Below are positions 34,745 to 44,098 of a DNA stretch of 64,000 bases, piece after piece; position 1 is the first letter of the stretch; each line of letters begins with the position of its first letter. The position numbers were made by a program, and so were the translations under genes. The notes beneath the pieces were generated by a model. That model had not been told where the DNA came from. It searched no databases and saw only the letters and a list, made by a program, of their open reading frames with translations. Location: assembly GCF_007676705.1 (NCBI RefSeq), contig NZ_VEBF01000001.1, positions 1,302,001 to 1,366,000 on the forward strand, written 5' to 3'. The DNA is from Paenibacillus xylanexedens (GTDB lineage: Bacteria > Bacillota > Bacilli > Paenibacillales > Paenibacillaceae).

Positions 34745-37153
34745 TTAAACGGAGCGGTTACCCCGATTGTGCCCGGTATGCTTGTGAATGTCTTCCCGGT
34801 AACGACTTGGCGTCGTCCCTTCACTTTTCTTGAACAAACGATTAAAGTAACTGGGCTGATAGCCCACCTGCTCCGCAATTTCACTGATCTTGACGTCTGT
34901 CGATTCAAGCAGCTCCTTGGCCCGTTGGAGCCTTATCTCAGTCAGATAGTCCACAAAGTTCTGCCCGAATGCCTGCTTGAATGCCCGACTTAATGTGTAG
35001 GAATGAATCCCGTAAAGATCTGCCAATTCATCCAGCGATAACGCTTCTGCATACTGCTGCTGCGCATGCTCCTTCATCTGATGAACAGCCATCTGTATCT
35101 GCTTCTCTTCCTTGCCTGTGAATTCCTCTACACATACATGCACAACCCGTTCCCTGAACCACAGGAACAATTCATCCAGATCATGCAGTTGCAGCACCTC
35201 TTCATACATCCCTACACCAAACAGTTCAACCGGATCTTCCCCTAATTGCAAAAGGGTATGTTGTATGCGTGCCAGCAGTTGGAATAAAGCCTGACGAACA
35301 TGCTTCTTTGGCGCTTCAGATCTGCCTATAAATAGGCTGAACTGTTCCAGAGCAGTGTCCTGTTCACCACTCCGTAATGCCGAGATGATGGCCTGCTCCA
35401 GCTCAAGCGGATAAGCTCCATGTTCATTCACATCCTGCTCTGCCTCCTCATTCATATCAATGATGGTCACATTGGAAGAGAACTGTCTTTTCCTCAACAC
35501 AGCCCTCGATTCTCTGACCAGCTGTGGGATATGGGAAGCATCTGATGTGAGTTTGCTGATCGAGACTGTCATGCGAACGTTCCATTCCGACTGCACGGCT
35601 TCCAGCCAATGCTGGGCCATCCGAGATAATTCTTGCCTGAATTCAGGTGTCTCTGTCTGGACCTCTGGAGGGACAGCGAGCAACAGCGCAATGGACATGT
35701 CATGGTAATTGATCGTCTCGGCCCGGTAAGGAAGTCCCTCCAACTGCCTGTTCAGCATGTCCGTTGCGGCAAAACTGATCCACTCCTGAGATTCGCTCCG
35801 ATTTCGCTCCTTAGCCCCATATAGAAGAAATGCACTCGGACGCATGTGAGCAAACAGGATGATAAACCGCTCATCCCGAAGGACCCAGCCCAGCTGTGCC
35901 AGACGTTCCTTCCATTCATGGTCGGATGACAGTAACAGATGACCCAGCGTGAGCTGAATCAGCAAGCTCTCCCGGGCGAGTGGAAGCTGCTCTTCCAACC
36001 GTTGCTGCAACGATTCTCTCTCCTGATTAACGCCGATCCAGCGCTGTTCAATATGCTTGATTTCATCCAGTTGTACAGACCCATTTGAGCGGGTAGACGC
36101 TGCAGACAACACTTTGGGAGAGGATGACACTTCTGGCGCTATAGCGTCGACCGGTGCTCCAGTCACGGTAAATATTCGCAGTAATTTCGTAAACGGTTTA
36201 TAGAGCTGGAGCGAACCGACCCACGCCAGAATAAGAGCCAGTAAGAGTCCTGATCCGTTGACGAGAAGAACGATTCGGGGTACAGACACAATCGGAGCTA
36301 CAATTTCATTGAGGGGAACCGCGGACACATAAGTCCAATCGGTACCTAGTCTGCGGAAGGTGCCCGATTGAACCGAGTAGGTCAGTCCCTCATATTCCAT
36401 CAGGAAAGAAGACAGATTCCCTTTCAGGTTCAACATATGTTCACGGACAGCATGCTGTAATCCGCCAAGCGCTTGGTCTTGCGGAAGCATGGGCTTGCCC
36501 TGCTCATCCAGCAGGAATGTCGTCCCGCCATTATACGGAGACAAGGTCTGTAACATGTTACCCAGTTGCTTGTTATCCAGCGTAATCGTTAGTGCACCCA
36601 GTGCATCGTCGCTTCCACCCGGAAGTCGATTCACCATCATCATGGACATGCCATCCATGGAGCGGGACCAATATGTGGCCTGGGGCTGGTGAGTTAGCAG
36701 TTCATACTTCTCAATCTCCCCAGCGTCTTTAACAAAATCATATCGTTCAGAATCCATCTTCACGGCCCGGGGTTCCCCCAGATACAACTGAACTTTGCTG
36801 ATCAGTGTATTGGAATTCTGAATCATCAGCAGCAATCGGTACAGTTCATGAACCTGTTTATATTTGAATACAAAATCGAGCTCTTTCAGACGGTTATCGA
36901 AAACCGGATCGAAGGCCCACTGCGAGAAGGTCAATTCAAGCGCATCCAATTGTTCGCCAACCCACACGGTGCGTTGTCCAAATTGATGCAGATGGGTTTG
37001 CTGCAAAATCTTTTCCATTTTGACGGTGACCCAGCCATACAGCAACACCCCTGTAATGACTCCCGGAATACAGGCGATCAACAGAATCATCATCAGGCTT
37101 CGCCTGAAATAACGCCCTTTGGGTAGTGGGTCTGCTGTGCGCTTGAATATCAT
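34745..37153 (-). CDS. Membrane-bound AraC family regulator, YtdP/YesS-like
   Basis: 802 residues. Two transmembrane segments (about 20-40 and 300-320) flank an extracytoplasmic sensor region. A poorly conserved cytoplasmic linker leads to a C-terminal AraC double HTH (about 695-790: LSLDELADLYGIHSYTLSRA and KISEIAEQVGYQPSYFNRLF). Bacillus YesS and YtdP have this layout and control rhamnogalacturonan genes, which fits the neighbourhood (importer upstream, lyase downstream). It would sense an extracellular sugar or the loaded binding protein and activate the locus. The ATG at 37153 has AAAGGAGG upstream. It lies 43 bases after the second permease gene, hence probably in the same operon. Confidence 0.92.
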   Translation of the reverse strand: MIFKRTADPLPKGRYFRRSLMMILLIACIPGVITGVLLYGWVTVKMEKILQQTHLHQFGQRTVWVGEQLDALELTFSQWAFDPVFDNRLKELDFVFKYKQVHELYRLLLMIQNSNTLISKVQLYLGEPRAVKMDSERYDFVKDAGEIEKYELLTHQPQATYWSRSMDGMSMMMVNRLPGGSDDALGALTITLDNKQLGNMLQTLSPYNGGTTFLLDEQGKPMLPQDQALGGLQHAVREHMLNLKGNLSSFLMEYEGLTYSVQSGTFRRLGTDWTYVSAVPLNEIVAPIVSVPRIVLLVNGSGLLLALILAWVGSLQLYKPFTKLLRIFTVTGAPVDAIAPEVSSSPKVLSAASTRSNGSVQLDEIKHIEQRWIGVNQERESLQQRLEEQLPLARESLLIQLTLGHLLLSSDHEWKERLAQLGWVLRDERFIILFAHMRPSAFLLYGAKERNRSESQEWISFAATDMLNRQLEGLPYRAETINYHDMSIALLLAVPPEVQTETPEFRQELSRMAQHWLEAVQSEWNVRMTVSISKLTSDASHIPQLVRESRAVLRKRQFSSNVTIIDMNEEAEQDVNEHGAYPLELEQAIISALRSGEQDTALEQFSLFIGRSEAPKKHVRQALFQLLARIQHTLLQLGEDPVELFGVGMYEEVLQLHDLDELFLWFRERVVHVCVEEFTGKEEKQIQMAVHQMKEHAQQQYAEALSLDELADLYGIHSYTLSRAFKQAFGQNFVDYLTEIRLQRAKELLESTDVKISEIAEQVGYQPSYFNRLFKKSEGTTPSRYREDIHKHTGHNRGNRSV

Positions 37154-37196
37154 CTGTATGGACCTCCTTTCCGGGAATACCCGCCTGAATGCAGAC

Positions 37197-38069
37197 TTAT
37201 CCTTTGACCGAGCCGATCAGGGCTCCTTTGGCAAAATGCTTTTGTATAAACGGATACACCACCAGCACTGGTAATATGGCTACAATGATCGCGGCCATCT
37301 TCAACATTTCTGTCGGCGGTGTCTCCACCTGCTGTCCAGGCGCAACCAGATCAATGTTGGATGCATTCAGCAGCATATTTTGCAGTAATACTTGAATGGG
37401 CCATTTCGCAGAATCGTTCAGATATAACAGTGCCGTGAAGAATTGATTCCAGTACCCTACGGCAAAAAACAATCCAAAGGCAGCAAGCGCAGGCATCGAT
37501 AAGGGCAACACAATCGTGTACCAGGTTCGGATGGCACTACAGCCATCAATGGACGCTGCTTCGCTGATCTCTGCGGGCAGGCTGTCGAAGAAATTTTTCA
37601 TCAGCAACACCGTCCAGCCATTGGCAAGCGCAGGCAGGATCAGTGCCCAGATATTATTGATCAGCCCCAGTTCCCGCACCAGCAGGTAATTTGGAATGAT
37701 GCCCGGGCTAAACAAGATGGTTAGTACAATCAGGAACATCAGTATTTTTCTGAATTGGAATCGCTTCTGGGACAGTGCATAAGCCAGAGAGGATGATACA
37801 GCCAGGCTGCACACCGTACCGACGGTTGCCAGAAATGCACTGTTTCCCAGCGAGCGTGCAAAGGCAGGCGTGGATAACAAATACGTATAGGCTTCAACAG
37901 ACCAGCGTTCCGGGAAGAGTACGATTTTCTTTTGCAAATACTCTCCGGGGTCCGTGAATGAAACGACGAAAACATAATATAGCGGGAAAAACATAACCAC
38001 AGCCAATAGTCCAAGCGTAACCACATTCAGGGACTGTCCAATCCGCTCACTCCATTTCATGCGATGCAT
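37197..38069 (-). CDS. Carbohydrate ABC transporter permease, YtcP/LplC-like
   Basis: A 290-residue MalG-type permease with six helices. The ATPase-contact EAA loop is EISEAASIDGCSAIRTWYTI followed by VLPLSMPA. The C-terminal FIQKHFAKGALIGSVKG is typical of the YtcP/LplC group. It pairs with the permease gene just upstream and the binding protein at 39124. Start at the ATG at 38069, six bases after GAGGAGG; the longer frame from 38087 contains that site. No ATPase gene is present in the locus; in Bacillus such importers use the shared MsmX ATPase. Confidence 0.92.
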   Translation of the reverse strand: MHRMKWSERIGQSLNVVTLGLLAVVMFFPLYYVFVVSFTDPGEYLQKKIVLFPERWSVEAYTYLLSTPAFARSLGNSAFLATVGTVCSLAVSSSLAYALSQKRFQFRKILMFLIVLTILFSPGIIPNYLLVRELGLINNIWALILPALANGWTVLLMKNFFDSLPAEISEAASIDGCSAIRTWYTIVLPLSMPALAAFGLFFAVGYWNQFFTALLYLNDSAKWPIQVLLQNMLLNASNIDLVAPGQQVETPPTEMLKMAAIIVAILPVLVVYPFIQKHFAKGALIGSVKG

Positions 38070-38130
38070 TCGAAACCTCCTCTCCATTGATCAAAGGCTG
38101 GTACGGATATGGGTAGGGTACCGGTACTAA

Positions 38131-39099
38131 CTAATAGACGCCTTCCTGACCCAAGCGCTTTACCACACGATTTGCGACAACGACCAGCACCAGACCAATT
38201 ACGGATTTGAACAGTCCAACCGCTGTACTGTAGCTGAAATCTCCCTGCTCAATCCCTGTGCGGTATACATAGGTGTCGAATACTTCGGCCACTTCAGATA
38301 CAGCGCCGTTGTACATGAGGAAGATTTGCTCAAACCCCACTTCCATGATGTCTCCCAGCCTTAAAATCAAGAGTACGATGATGACACTGCGGATGGCAGG
38401 CAGCGTAATGTGCCAGATCTGGCGCAATCGTCCCGCTCCATCCATGCGTGCCGCCTCATACAGCTGAGTATCCACACTCGCCATGGCCGCCAGAAACACA
38501 ATCGTGCCCCAACCTGCTTCCTTCCACATCGCTTGCAAGGTGACCATGATCCAGAAGCTGTCCGGGTTCGTTAAGATATCCACGCGGGGCCATCCCCATA
38601 AAGCGAATAACTCGTTAATCAGTCCCGTTCCTTTGGCGAACAGCAGCAACGTTAAGCCAGCAATGATTACCCAGGAGAGGAAATGCGGCATATAGATAAT
38701 CGTTTGAATGAGTCTCTTATACGCCACACTTCGCAGTTCATTGAGTCCCAGGGAGATCAGGATCGGAAAAGGAAAGAACAATATCAGATTGAGCAGGCTG
38801 ATCGCCAGCGTATTTCGGAACAACAAGGCAAAGTCCGGATTATCAAAGAGTGCTGTAAAGTGCTGCAAACCAACCCACTCACTGCCCTGAATCCCCCGAA
38901 AGGGCGAGTAATCCTGAAACGCAATGATAATGCCCCACATCGGGATGTATTTGAAAACGAGGAAGAACAATATGCCCGGCAGTGCAAGCACATATAACGA
39001 CCGGTCACGCCGAAGTGCAGACAGCAAGTTTAATCCTTTCTTTTTGGTTGAAGTCTGCTTCCCCTTAACCGTACTCATTCGTTGCTCATGGGTGCTCAT
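38131..39099 (-). CDS. Carbohydrate ABC transporter permease, YteP/LplB-like
   Basis: A 322-residue MalF-type permease. A basic N-terminal extension (KGKQTSTKKKGLNLL) is followed by six helices. The EAA loop is QLYEAARMDGAGRLRQIWHI, and the ending VVANRVVKRLGQEGVY matches the LplB/YteP group. It belongs with the YtcQ-like binding protein (24 bases upstream) and the LplC-type permease (61 bases downstream) as an importer for rhamnogalacturonan-derived oligosaccharides (inferred from context). ATG at 39099 with AAGGAG at suitable distance. Confidence 0.92.
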   Translation of the reverse strand: MSTHEQRMSTVKGKQTSTKKKGLNLLSALRRDRSLYVLALPGILFFLVFKYIPMWGIIIAFQDYSPFRGIQGSEWVGLQHFTALFDNPDFALLFRNTLAISLLNLILFFPFPILISLGLNELRSVAYKRLIQTIIYMPHFLSWVIIAGLTLLLFAKGTGLINELFALWGWPRVDILTNPDSFWIMVTLQAMWKEAGWGTIVFLAAMASVDTQLYEAARMDGAGRLRQIWHITLPAIRSVIIVLLILRLGDIMEVGFEQIFLMYNGAVSEVAEVFDTYVYRTGIEQGDFSYSTAVGLFKSVIGLVLVVVANRVVKRLGQEGVY

Positions 39100-39123
39100 G
39101 GTTTGCAGCTCCTTCCCTCAGAT

Positions 39124-40701
39124 TCACTGTCCATTTCTTTTCTTGTATGCTTCGGTCATCTCATCACTCATGGCCTGGAAATTCGGATCATTCCGCAAGG
39201 TTTCCACAAAGGCATCCCAAGCTTCAATTGGCTCCCGGCCCAGAATAATCTTTGCTTTCAGATCCTGGATCTTCTTGTTGAGTTCAGGCAGCACTTTCTG
39301 CCCGGTCTCCGATTGAAGGCCGGCGGCCAGATCCGCCACGCTCGTTTTGTCTCGCTCTGCCTCCACTTTTTTGAACAGTTCATTGGCCTGTGTCTCTTCA
39401 TCCGTTTCACCAGTGGTATCCCAAGGCAGGTCGATGACGTTAACGATATGATTGAAATCCGACGCGTTATCCGCCGTCAACTTTTCACTACTTGCTACCT
39501 TTTTGCCATCGACCACTTCATAATGTGTACCTTCAATCCCGAACTGCTGGATTTCAAACACTTCCGGATTCATCCAGGTATCGACGAGTTGGAGAATTCG
39601 TTTCATCTTCTCTTCCGGCACACTGGCAGGGATCGCCAGAATACCGTTGTACCCCGAACCTTTCGGATTATATCCATTCAGATTGGTCAAGGGATAGAAA
39701 TCCGTATATTTAAAAGAAGGATCGACCTTCTTCAGGTCATCGGCATAGATTTTGCGCATCGTACCTGTCTTGTCCACGATAATACCCGCCTGATTGCGCT
39801 TGAACAGTTCTCTGGCCTGCGTCAGCTTGAGCGAAAGCAGATCTTCCGGCATCATGCCGCTGCTATAGGCTTTGGTTAGATATTGAAGGGATTCTTTCAC
39901 CTCGGGTAACAGCTCCCTGTAGACCAGCTTCCCCTGAGACTCATTCCATTTCCAACTGCTATTGGTTCCGATAAAGGAATTCTCAATGGCACCGAGAACG
40001 GGGCCCAGATTACCTCCCCAGCCGAGATCATCGGGACTAATATACGCGGCAAGTGCTGTGGTATCTTTAGTTCCGTTACCATCAGGGTCCTGCTCTACAA
40101 AAGCCTCCATCACGTTGAATAACTCATCCGTGGTCTCTGGCACCTGCAAATTCAATCGGTCGAGCCAATCCTTGCGGATGATGAAAAAAGAATCTCCAGT
40201 GACTGGACGAGGCCGCGGGATACCATAATTGTTGCCGTCTGCTGCCTTGGTCGTATCCCATGCAATATCAGGAATGCCTCCACTGAGATTCGGATAGTCC
40301 TTGATATAAGGGGTAATGTCCCAGAAAGCACCTTGTTTGACCATCTTGGTGAAAGTACTTCCAAACGGATCATTAATCATGATCAGATCAGGTATATCCC
40401 CGGAAGCCAGGGTCAGATTGAGCTTGTCACCATAGATATTGTTGGAGACCCACTGGATATTCAATTTGGAGTTAGTTACTTCTTCAATGGCACGTTTGAT
40501 TACATTATCATCAGCAGCGGGGACGGCACTCGGCGTGATGGTCATAATGCTGACTTCTAACGGATCGTCTGCATTGCCGCTGTGCCCACTTACCTGTCCT
40601 TCTTCTTTACTTCCGCATGCACTAAGTACCACGGACATGACCATGACAACCGATATGATCCAGGTCAGATTACGGGTGTTACGTTTCCCCACTTTTTGCA
40701 T
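39124..40701 (-). CDS. Extracellular sugar-binding lipoprotein, YtcQ/LplA-like
   Basis: About 525 residues. It is a lipoprotein with a hydrophobic leader and lipobox VVLSACGS, then a cluster-type solute-binding fold: DIPDLIMINDPFGSTFTKMV, YGIPRPRPVTGDSFFIIRKD and WLDRLNLQVPETTDELFNVM. These are hallmarks of the YtcQ/LplA family. It captures oligosaccharides for the two permeases downstream. Start probably the ATG at 40701, since the earlier ATG (40713) directly abuts AAGGAGG. It is the first gene of the rhamnogalacturonan locus; a 13-base palindrome lies about 40 bases upstream of the start. Confidence 0.92.
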   Translation of the reverse strand: MQKVGKRNTRNLTWIISVVMVMSVVLSACGSKEEGQVSGHSGNADDPLEVSIMTITPSAVPAADDNVIKRAIEEVTNSKLNIQWVSNNIYGDKLNLTLASGDIPDLIMINDPFGSTFTKMVKQGAFWDITPYIKDYPNLSGGIPDIAWDTTKAADGNNYGIPRPRPVTGDSFFIIRKDWLDRLNLQVPETTDELFNVMEAFVEQDPDGNGTKDTTALAAYISPDDLGWGGNLGPVLGAIENSFIGTNSSWKWNESQGKLVYRELLPEVKESLQYLTKAYSSGMMPEDLLSLKLTQARELFKRNQAGIIVDKTGTMRKIYADDLKKVDPSFKYTDFYPLTNLNGYNPKGSGYNGILAIPASVPEEKMKRILQLVDTWMNPEVFEIQQFGIEGTHYEVVDGKKVASSEKLTADNASDFNHIVNVIDLPWDTTGETDEETQANELFKKVEAERDKTSVADLAAGLQSETGQKVLPELNKKIQDLKAKIILGREPIEAWDAFVETLRNDPNFQAMSDEMTEAYKKRNGQ

Positions 40702-40740
40702 AGGCTTTCCCATCCTCCTTAGTCTCTTAAACCTATAGTC

Positions 40741-40753
40741 TTAATCGGATTAA
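40741..40753. promoter_or_regulatory. Palindrome TTAATCGGATTAA upstream of the YtcQ-like gene
   Basis: A perfect 13-base dyad (TTAATC-N-GATTAA), with another TTAATC half overlapping one side in the minus-strand reading. It lies in the 45 bases between the start codon region and the terminator of the previous gene, where the promoter of the import operon must be. It may be an operator; the binder is unknown. Confidence 0.35.
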
Positions 40754-40758
40754 CGATT

Positions 40759-40812
40759 AAAAAAGGGGCTTTGACAGGCCTTTGAAGAAGATTCTTCCTG
40801 ACCAGTCAAAGC
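40759..40812 (-). terminator. Terminator of the hypothetical gene 40907-41443
   Basis: GCTTTGAC (40768-40775) / GTCAAAGC (40805-40812). On the minus strand CCCTTTTTTAA follows. It insulates the sugar import operon from the gene upstream. Confidence 0.75.
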
Positions 40813-40906
40813 TTTCACTCACTATAACGAACACCCGTATTTCCTGCAATTGCACTTTTTTGCACCTGTTAGAAACGTTAAAAAATGCGCCATGAACCCT
40901 TTCACT

Positions 40907-41443
40907 TCAACGATAGGTTCTGATGACACGCTCGTCCCATACTTGTACTTCAATATATCGTTCCGGGCCTTGATCGCCTAGACGGTTCCATTCTTGAGGC
41001 CAACCATAGGCCTGAATAATTTCCAGGATTTCATCCTTGGTGTAGATCTGCTTACGGTAAGGTTTATCATCGGAATAACGCATGGTTGGAAAGAGGTCTC
41101 CATACGTGAAGCTCACAACTTCGGCAGACAGATCTTCCCACGAAATGATCACTTGATCCGGTTCGGTATACCAGGATGACAACCATTCACATGCACCGAG
41201 GGTCATATAGTGGGGATATGGATTGGTCGGGGTTCCGCCTTTGCCCTTAAACTGCTCGTACGCTTTATGTTCAAGTGCTCTTCGGATGGTCATATAATCC
41301 GCTGATCGCTGACTGGCAAAATTCCGCCCTTGATCACGGATTTGTTGAGTAACTGTTTCGGCTTCCTCATTAGACAGGCTGGAGAGATTTCGGAAAGGAC
41401 CAAGACTTTTTTCAAAATAATGATATGCGTTCAAATCCGTCAT
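40907..41443 (-). CDS. Hypothetical protein, 178 residues
   Basis: A soluble protein of mixed fold. Helical N-terminal half (MTDLNAYHYFEKSLGPFRNL, ETVTQQIRDQGRNFASQRSA), then beta-rich with many aromatic residues (YPHYMTLGACEWLSSWYTEP, ISWEDLSAEVVSFTYGDLFP). I do not recognise a family. The ATG at 41443 follows GGAGGTGGA, so the extra seven residues of the longer frame are excluded. It has its own terminator and is divergent from the small SunI-like gene. No link to the sugar loci on either side is evident. Confidence 0.7.
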   Translation of the reverse strand: MTDLNAYHYFEKSLGPFRNLSSLSNEEAETVTQQIRDQGRNFASQRSADYMTIRRALEHKAYEQFKGKGGTPTNPYPHYMTLGACEWLSSWYTEPDQVIISWEDLSAEVVSFTYGDLFPTMRYSDDKPYRKQIYTKDEILEIIQAYGWPQEWNRLGDQGPERYIEVQVWDERVIRTYR

Positions 41444-41673
41444 ACGAATCTCCACCTCCAACAAATCGCTCCGTATCCATATTCGTTAGTCATAGTGTAC
41501 ATCATGCCAACATTTATGGAAATATCTGTAGCGAAATATTACCCGTGGATAAAGTTACCCTTGGGCACTTCAATTGCACGGGGGAAATCCACTATTATTA
41601 AGGAAATATTAACCAATAAGTGGTAGACTAATAAAAAGTATTTATCTTCAGCGGCTTAAAAGGAGGTTATATT

Positions 41674-41943
41674 ATGTTAGGTGTTAACGTGAAAAAAATA
41701 GAAGATCAACTGGTCATCCGTTGGCAGTTTTCCAAAGTAGAAATTCCCATCTCCAACATTACGTCAGTTACCCTTGACGATACATATGGTGGCAGCGAAC
41801 TATCAGCCGTTCGAATAGGAGCAGCGTATGGTGCCTCCGAAACCATCCTGATCCGTACTACCAATCAATCCTACATTCTGTTTACTTCTAACGAAGCATT
41901 GTTTCCGAAAATTAGTGATTTGGTGTCCAGCACAGTAAGTTAG
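41674..41943 (+). CDS. SunI/YnzG-like small bacterial PH-domain protein
   Basis: 89 residues, no membrane helix. It forms a single beta-rich bacterial pleckstrin-homology-like domain: MLGVNVKKIEDQLVIRWQFS, KVEIPISNITSVTLDDTYGG, AVRIGAAYGASETILIRTTN and SYILFTSNEA. The pattern resembles SunI, the Bacillus sublancin producer-immunity protein, and YnzG; those have a membrane-proximal role. No lantibiotic or glycocin genes are nearby, so immunity is not implied. A strong AAAAGGAGG precedes the ATG at 41674. It is a single-gene unit ending in the hairpin at 41989-42038. Confidence 0.75.
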   Translation: MLGVNVKKIEDQLVIRWQFSKVEIPISNITSVTLDDTYGGSELSAVRIGAAYGASETILIRTTNQSYILFTSNEALFPKISDLVSSTVS

Positions 41944-41988
41944 CTCATTCATCGAACTTGCATCCATTCGCAAGAGATCGTTTCATAT

Positions 41989-42038
41989 AAAAAGCGTCAG
42001 CATTGGCATAATTCTCTCATGCCTTGCTGACGCTTTTT
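41989..42038. terminator. Strong bidirectional terminator
   Basis: AAAAAGCGTCAGCA...TGCTGACGCTTTTT, with an additional inner GGCAT/ATGCC pairing. It lies between the SunI-like gene (plus) and the GH26 gene (minus) and ends both units. Confidence 0.9.
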
Positions 42039-42068
42039 GTAAGTTGAGTATCCTTTCAGATGACAGCC

Positions 42069-43031
42069 CTATGTCCAACTCCACTTCGGTAACTGATCGA
42101 GCGTAATAACCTCTGCACTATGGTACACTTCCTTCAAAAATGCCACATCATTATGCGTCCCGTCTCTCAGGAATCCACCTGTCCAGGTACAGAACCAACT
42201 CCAGTGTACAACCTGTTCCTTCATCTTCTTGGGGTCCGGAATAGAGCCGTTCTCGGCCAGAGCAATGATTTTGCTATCCTTCACAAGCTCACGCAGGTTG
42301 GCGTAACGCGCAGCCAACGGGCTGTGGTCTCCTGCTTCCGGGTATACATCCACACTGACAATATCCACGACATCATCACCCGGATACCATTCCGGTTTTT
42401 CCGAGTTCCAGACCCAAATAAGGTTGTGCAGCTGATGTTCTTGAACCAATCGATCATACAACAAACAATATAGCTGTTTGGCAGGTTCGGGGCCTTTCGC
42501 TCCCCACCAGAACCACCCACCTTCTGCTTCATGAAGCGGTCGGAATAATACAGGCACACCAGCATCCTTCAACTCTTGCAAGTGAATTGCAATCGCATCG
42601 ATATCCCGGATCAATAACTGATATGCTTCCGATTCAGTATCAGCAAGCGCATAGGCAAGATCATAGGTTGTAGCATCCGTATAGAACCCCCGCCACCACT
42701 CTTTACCTGGTTCATCGATCAGATCCGTCGGTGCGTTCCAGTGCCAGCATAGCGTCACGATCCCGCCTTGCTTATGCCAGTCTATCGCATCCCGAATCTC
42801 CTGGGAGACCGCACCACGCTCTGTTCTTGATGGCGAATATTCCATGAGATCAAAGCCAATCACAGCTGGCTTCCGGCCTGTATTTTCATTAATCCAGTTA
42901 AGATTGCTGTAATCCTGTTGGCCTGACAACATCCCTTTTCGATAATGCTCGACCAGGAACGCCATAAGCTCTCTCGCTTCGGGTGTCGCTGCTTTATTCA
43001 CCGGAACTCTGCTGATCTCACGCACTGTCAT
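42069..43031 (-). CDS. GH26-type glycoside hydrolase (mannanase family), cytoplasmic
   Basis: A 320-residue (beta/alpha)8 enzyme of glycoside hydrolase family 26. It has GGIVTLCWHWNAP and then the acid/base region VLFRPLHEAEGGWFWWG with Glu168. VSVDVYPEAGDHSP and the nucleophile Glu260 in IIALAENGSIPD follow. Family members cut beta-1,4-mannan. There is no signal peptide or carbohydrate-binding module, so this one should act inside the cell on imported manno-oligosaccharides or related glycans. It is the last gene of the DUF5696/ABC locus, 28 bases after a permease gene, and is followed by the terminator at 41989-42038. Confidence 0.9.
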   Translation of the reverse strand: MTVREISRVPVNKAATPEARELMAFLVEHYRKGMLSGQQDYSNLNWINENTGRKPAVIGFDLMEYSPSRTERGAVSQEIRDAIDWHKQGGIVTLCWHWNAPTDLIDEPGKEWWRGFYTDATTYDLAYALADTESEAYQLLIRDIDAIAIHLQELKDAGVPVLFRPLHEAEGGWFWWGAKGPEPAKQLYCLLYDRLVQEHQLHNLIWVWNSEKPEWYPGDDVVDIVSVDVYPEAGDHSPLAARYANLRELVKDSKIIALAENGSIPDPKKMKEQVVHWSWFCTWTGGFLRDGTHNDVAFLKEVYHSAEVITLDQLPKWSWT

Positions 43032-43059
43032 CTCTACACCTCCAATTGGATTTACCTTG

Positions 43060-44070
43060 TTAACCCACTACACCAGAACGTTCAATACTCTCCACGAAGT
43101 AACGTTGCACGAACAGATACAGAATTATCAGCGGTGCAATCGCCAGCAAAATGCCTGTATCCACGATCATGGCCACATAGTTCGGATCGGCCTTGATGCC
43201 CGAGTTCGAGCCAAAGCCCATCAGTTGCGGAATCAATTGGTTCGCCTGAGCCGGTAAAGAAGCCACCTTCAGTGAAATCAGCGGACTTTCGCTCATGAAC
43301 AGTGCCGAATAAAACGTATCATTGTACTGCCAGACAAACGAGAACAGAATGACCGTAATCAGGGGCGAGATTGCATTGGGTAACATGATACGGGCAAATG
43401 TTTTGAATCCACCTGCGCCGTCAATCAGTGCGGCCTCCTCGATTTCCTTCGGCATCCCCTTGAAAAATTGCCGGAAGATATAGATGAATAGCCCCGCCTT
43501 CAGCCCTCCTGCCGTAGCAGCCGTAATCATTGAAGGCCAGTACGTATTGAGCAGGTTAATCCCGTTTTTCCCCGTGAACAACTGGATGATGCCCATAAAG
43601 TCGAAGCTGCGGAAATGCAGATACATCGGTACCATAAGCGTACTTGTCGGAACCAGAATTGTTAGAATCACCAGGATGAATAGCACATTGCTACCCGGAA
43701 ACGAGAACCGGGCGAAGCCGTATCCGGCAAGTGCACAGGATATGGCTGTCAGAAGCGTTGTGATGGTAACAAAGAGTAAGGTGTTCGCCAGCAAGGGAAG
43801 AAAATCCATCACTTGGGCTGCAAGCCGGATGTTATCCAGTGTAAAATGCTGGGGAATCATATAGATCGTCGGATTGTAGATATCCTGCTTATCCTTGAAC
43901 GCGACTGAAACTTTGAGAAATAACGGATATAAAATAATAAATGAAATTCCGATGACCAGTGCATATCTGAAAATGGAATAGAGAAGGTCCGATGTCTTGT
44001 TTCGTACCCGCTGCATGTGGTAATTCTGTTTTGGAACCACCACCATGCGATCTGTTCCTGACGCAGCCAT
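43060..44070 (-). CDS. Carbohydrate ABC transporter permease (MalG type), second pair
   Basis: A 336-residue permease with six helices after a hydrophilic 30-residue N-terminus. The EAA loop is EIEEAALIDGAGGFKTFARI followed by MLPNAISP, and the C-terminal YLFVQRYFVESIERSGVVG is typical MalG style. Compared with the other MalG-type permeases here it has an insertion (LFTGKNGINLLNTYWPSMIT) before the EAA loop, a feature often seen in the DUF5696-linked permeases. ATG at 44070 behind GGGAGG. It pairs with the gene at 44099-44998. Confidence 0.9.
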   Translation of the reverse strand: MAASGTDRMVVVPKQNYHMQRVRNKTSDLLYSIFRYALVIGISFIILYPLFLKVSVAFKDKQDIYNPTIYMIPQHFTLDNIRLAAQVMDFLPLLANTLLFVTITTLLTAISCALAGYGFARFSFPGSNVLFILVILTILVPTSTLMVPMYLHFRSFDFMGIIQLFTGKNGINLLNTYWPSMITAATAGGLKAGLFIYIFRQFFKGMPKEIEEAALIDGAGGFKTFARIMLPNAISPLITVILFSFVWQYNDTFYSALFMSESPLISLKVASLPAQANQLIPQLMGFGSNSGIKADPNYVAMIVDTGILLAIAPLIILYLFVQRYFVESIERSGVVG

Positions 44071-44098
44071 AATCTGAAGCCTCCCTCAACGTTAACCG

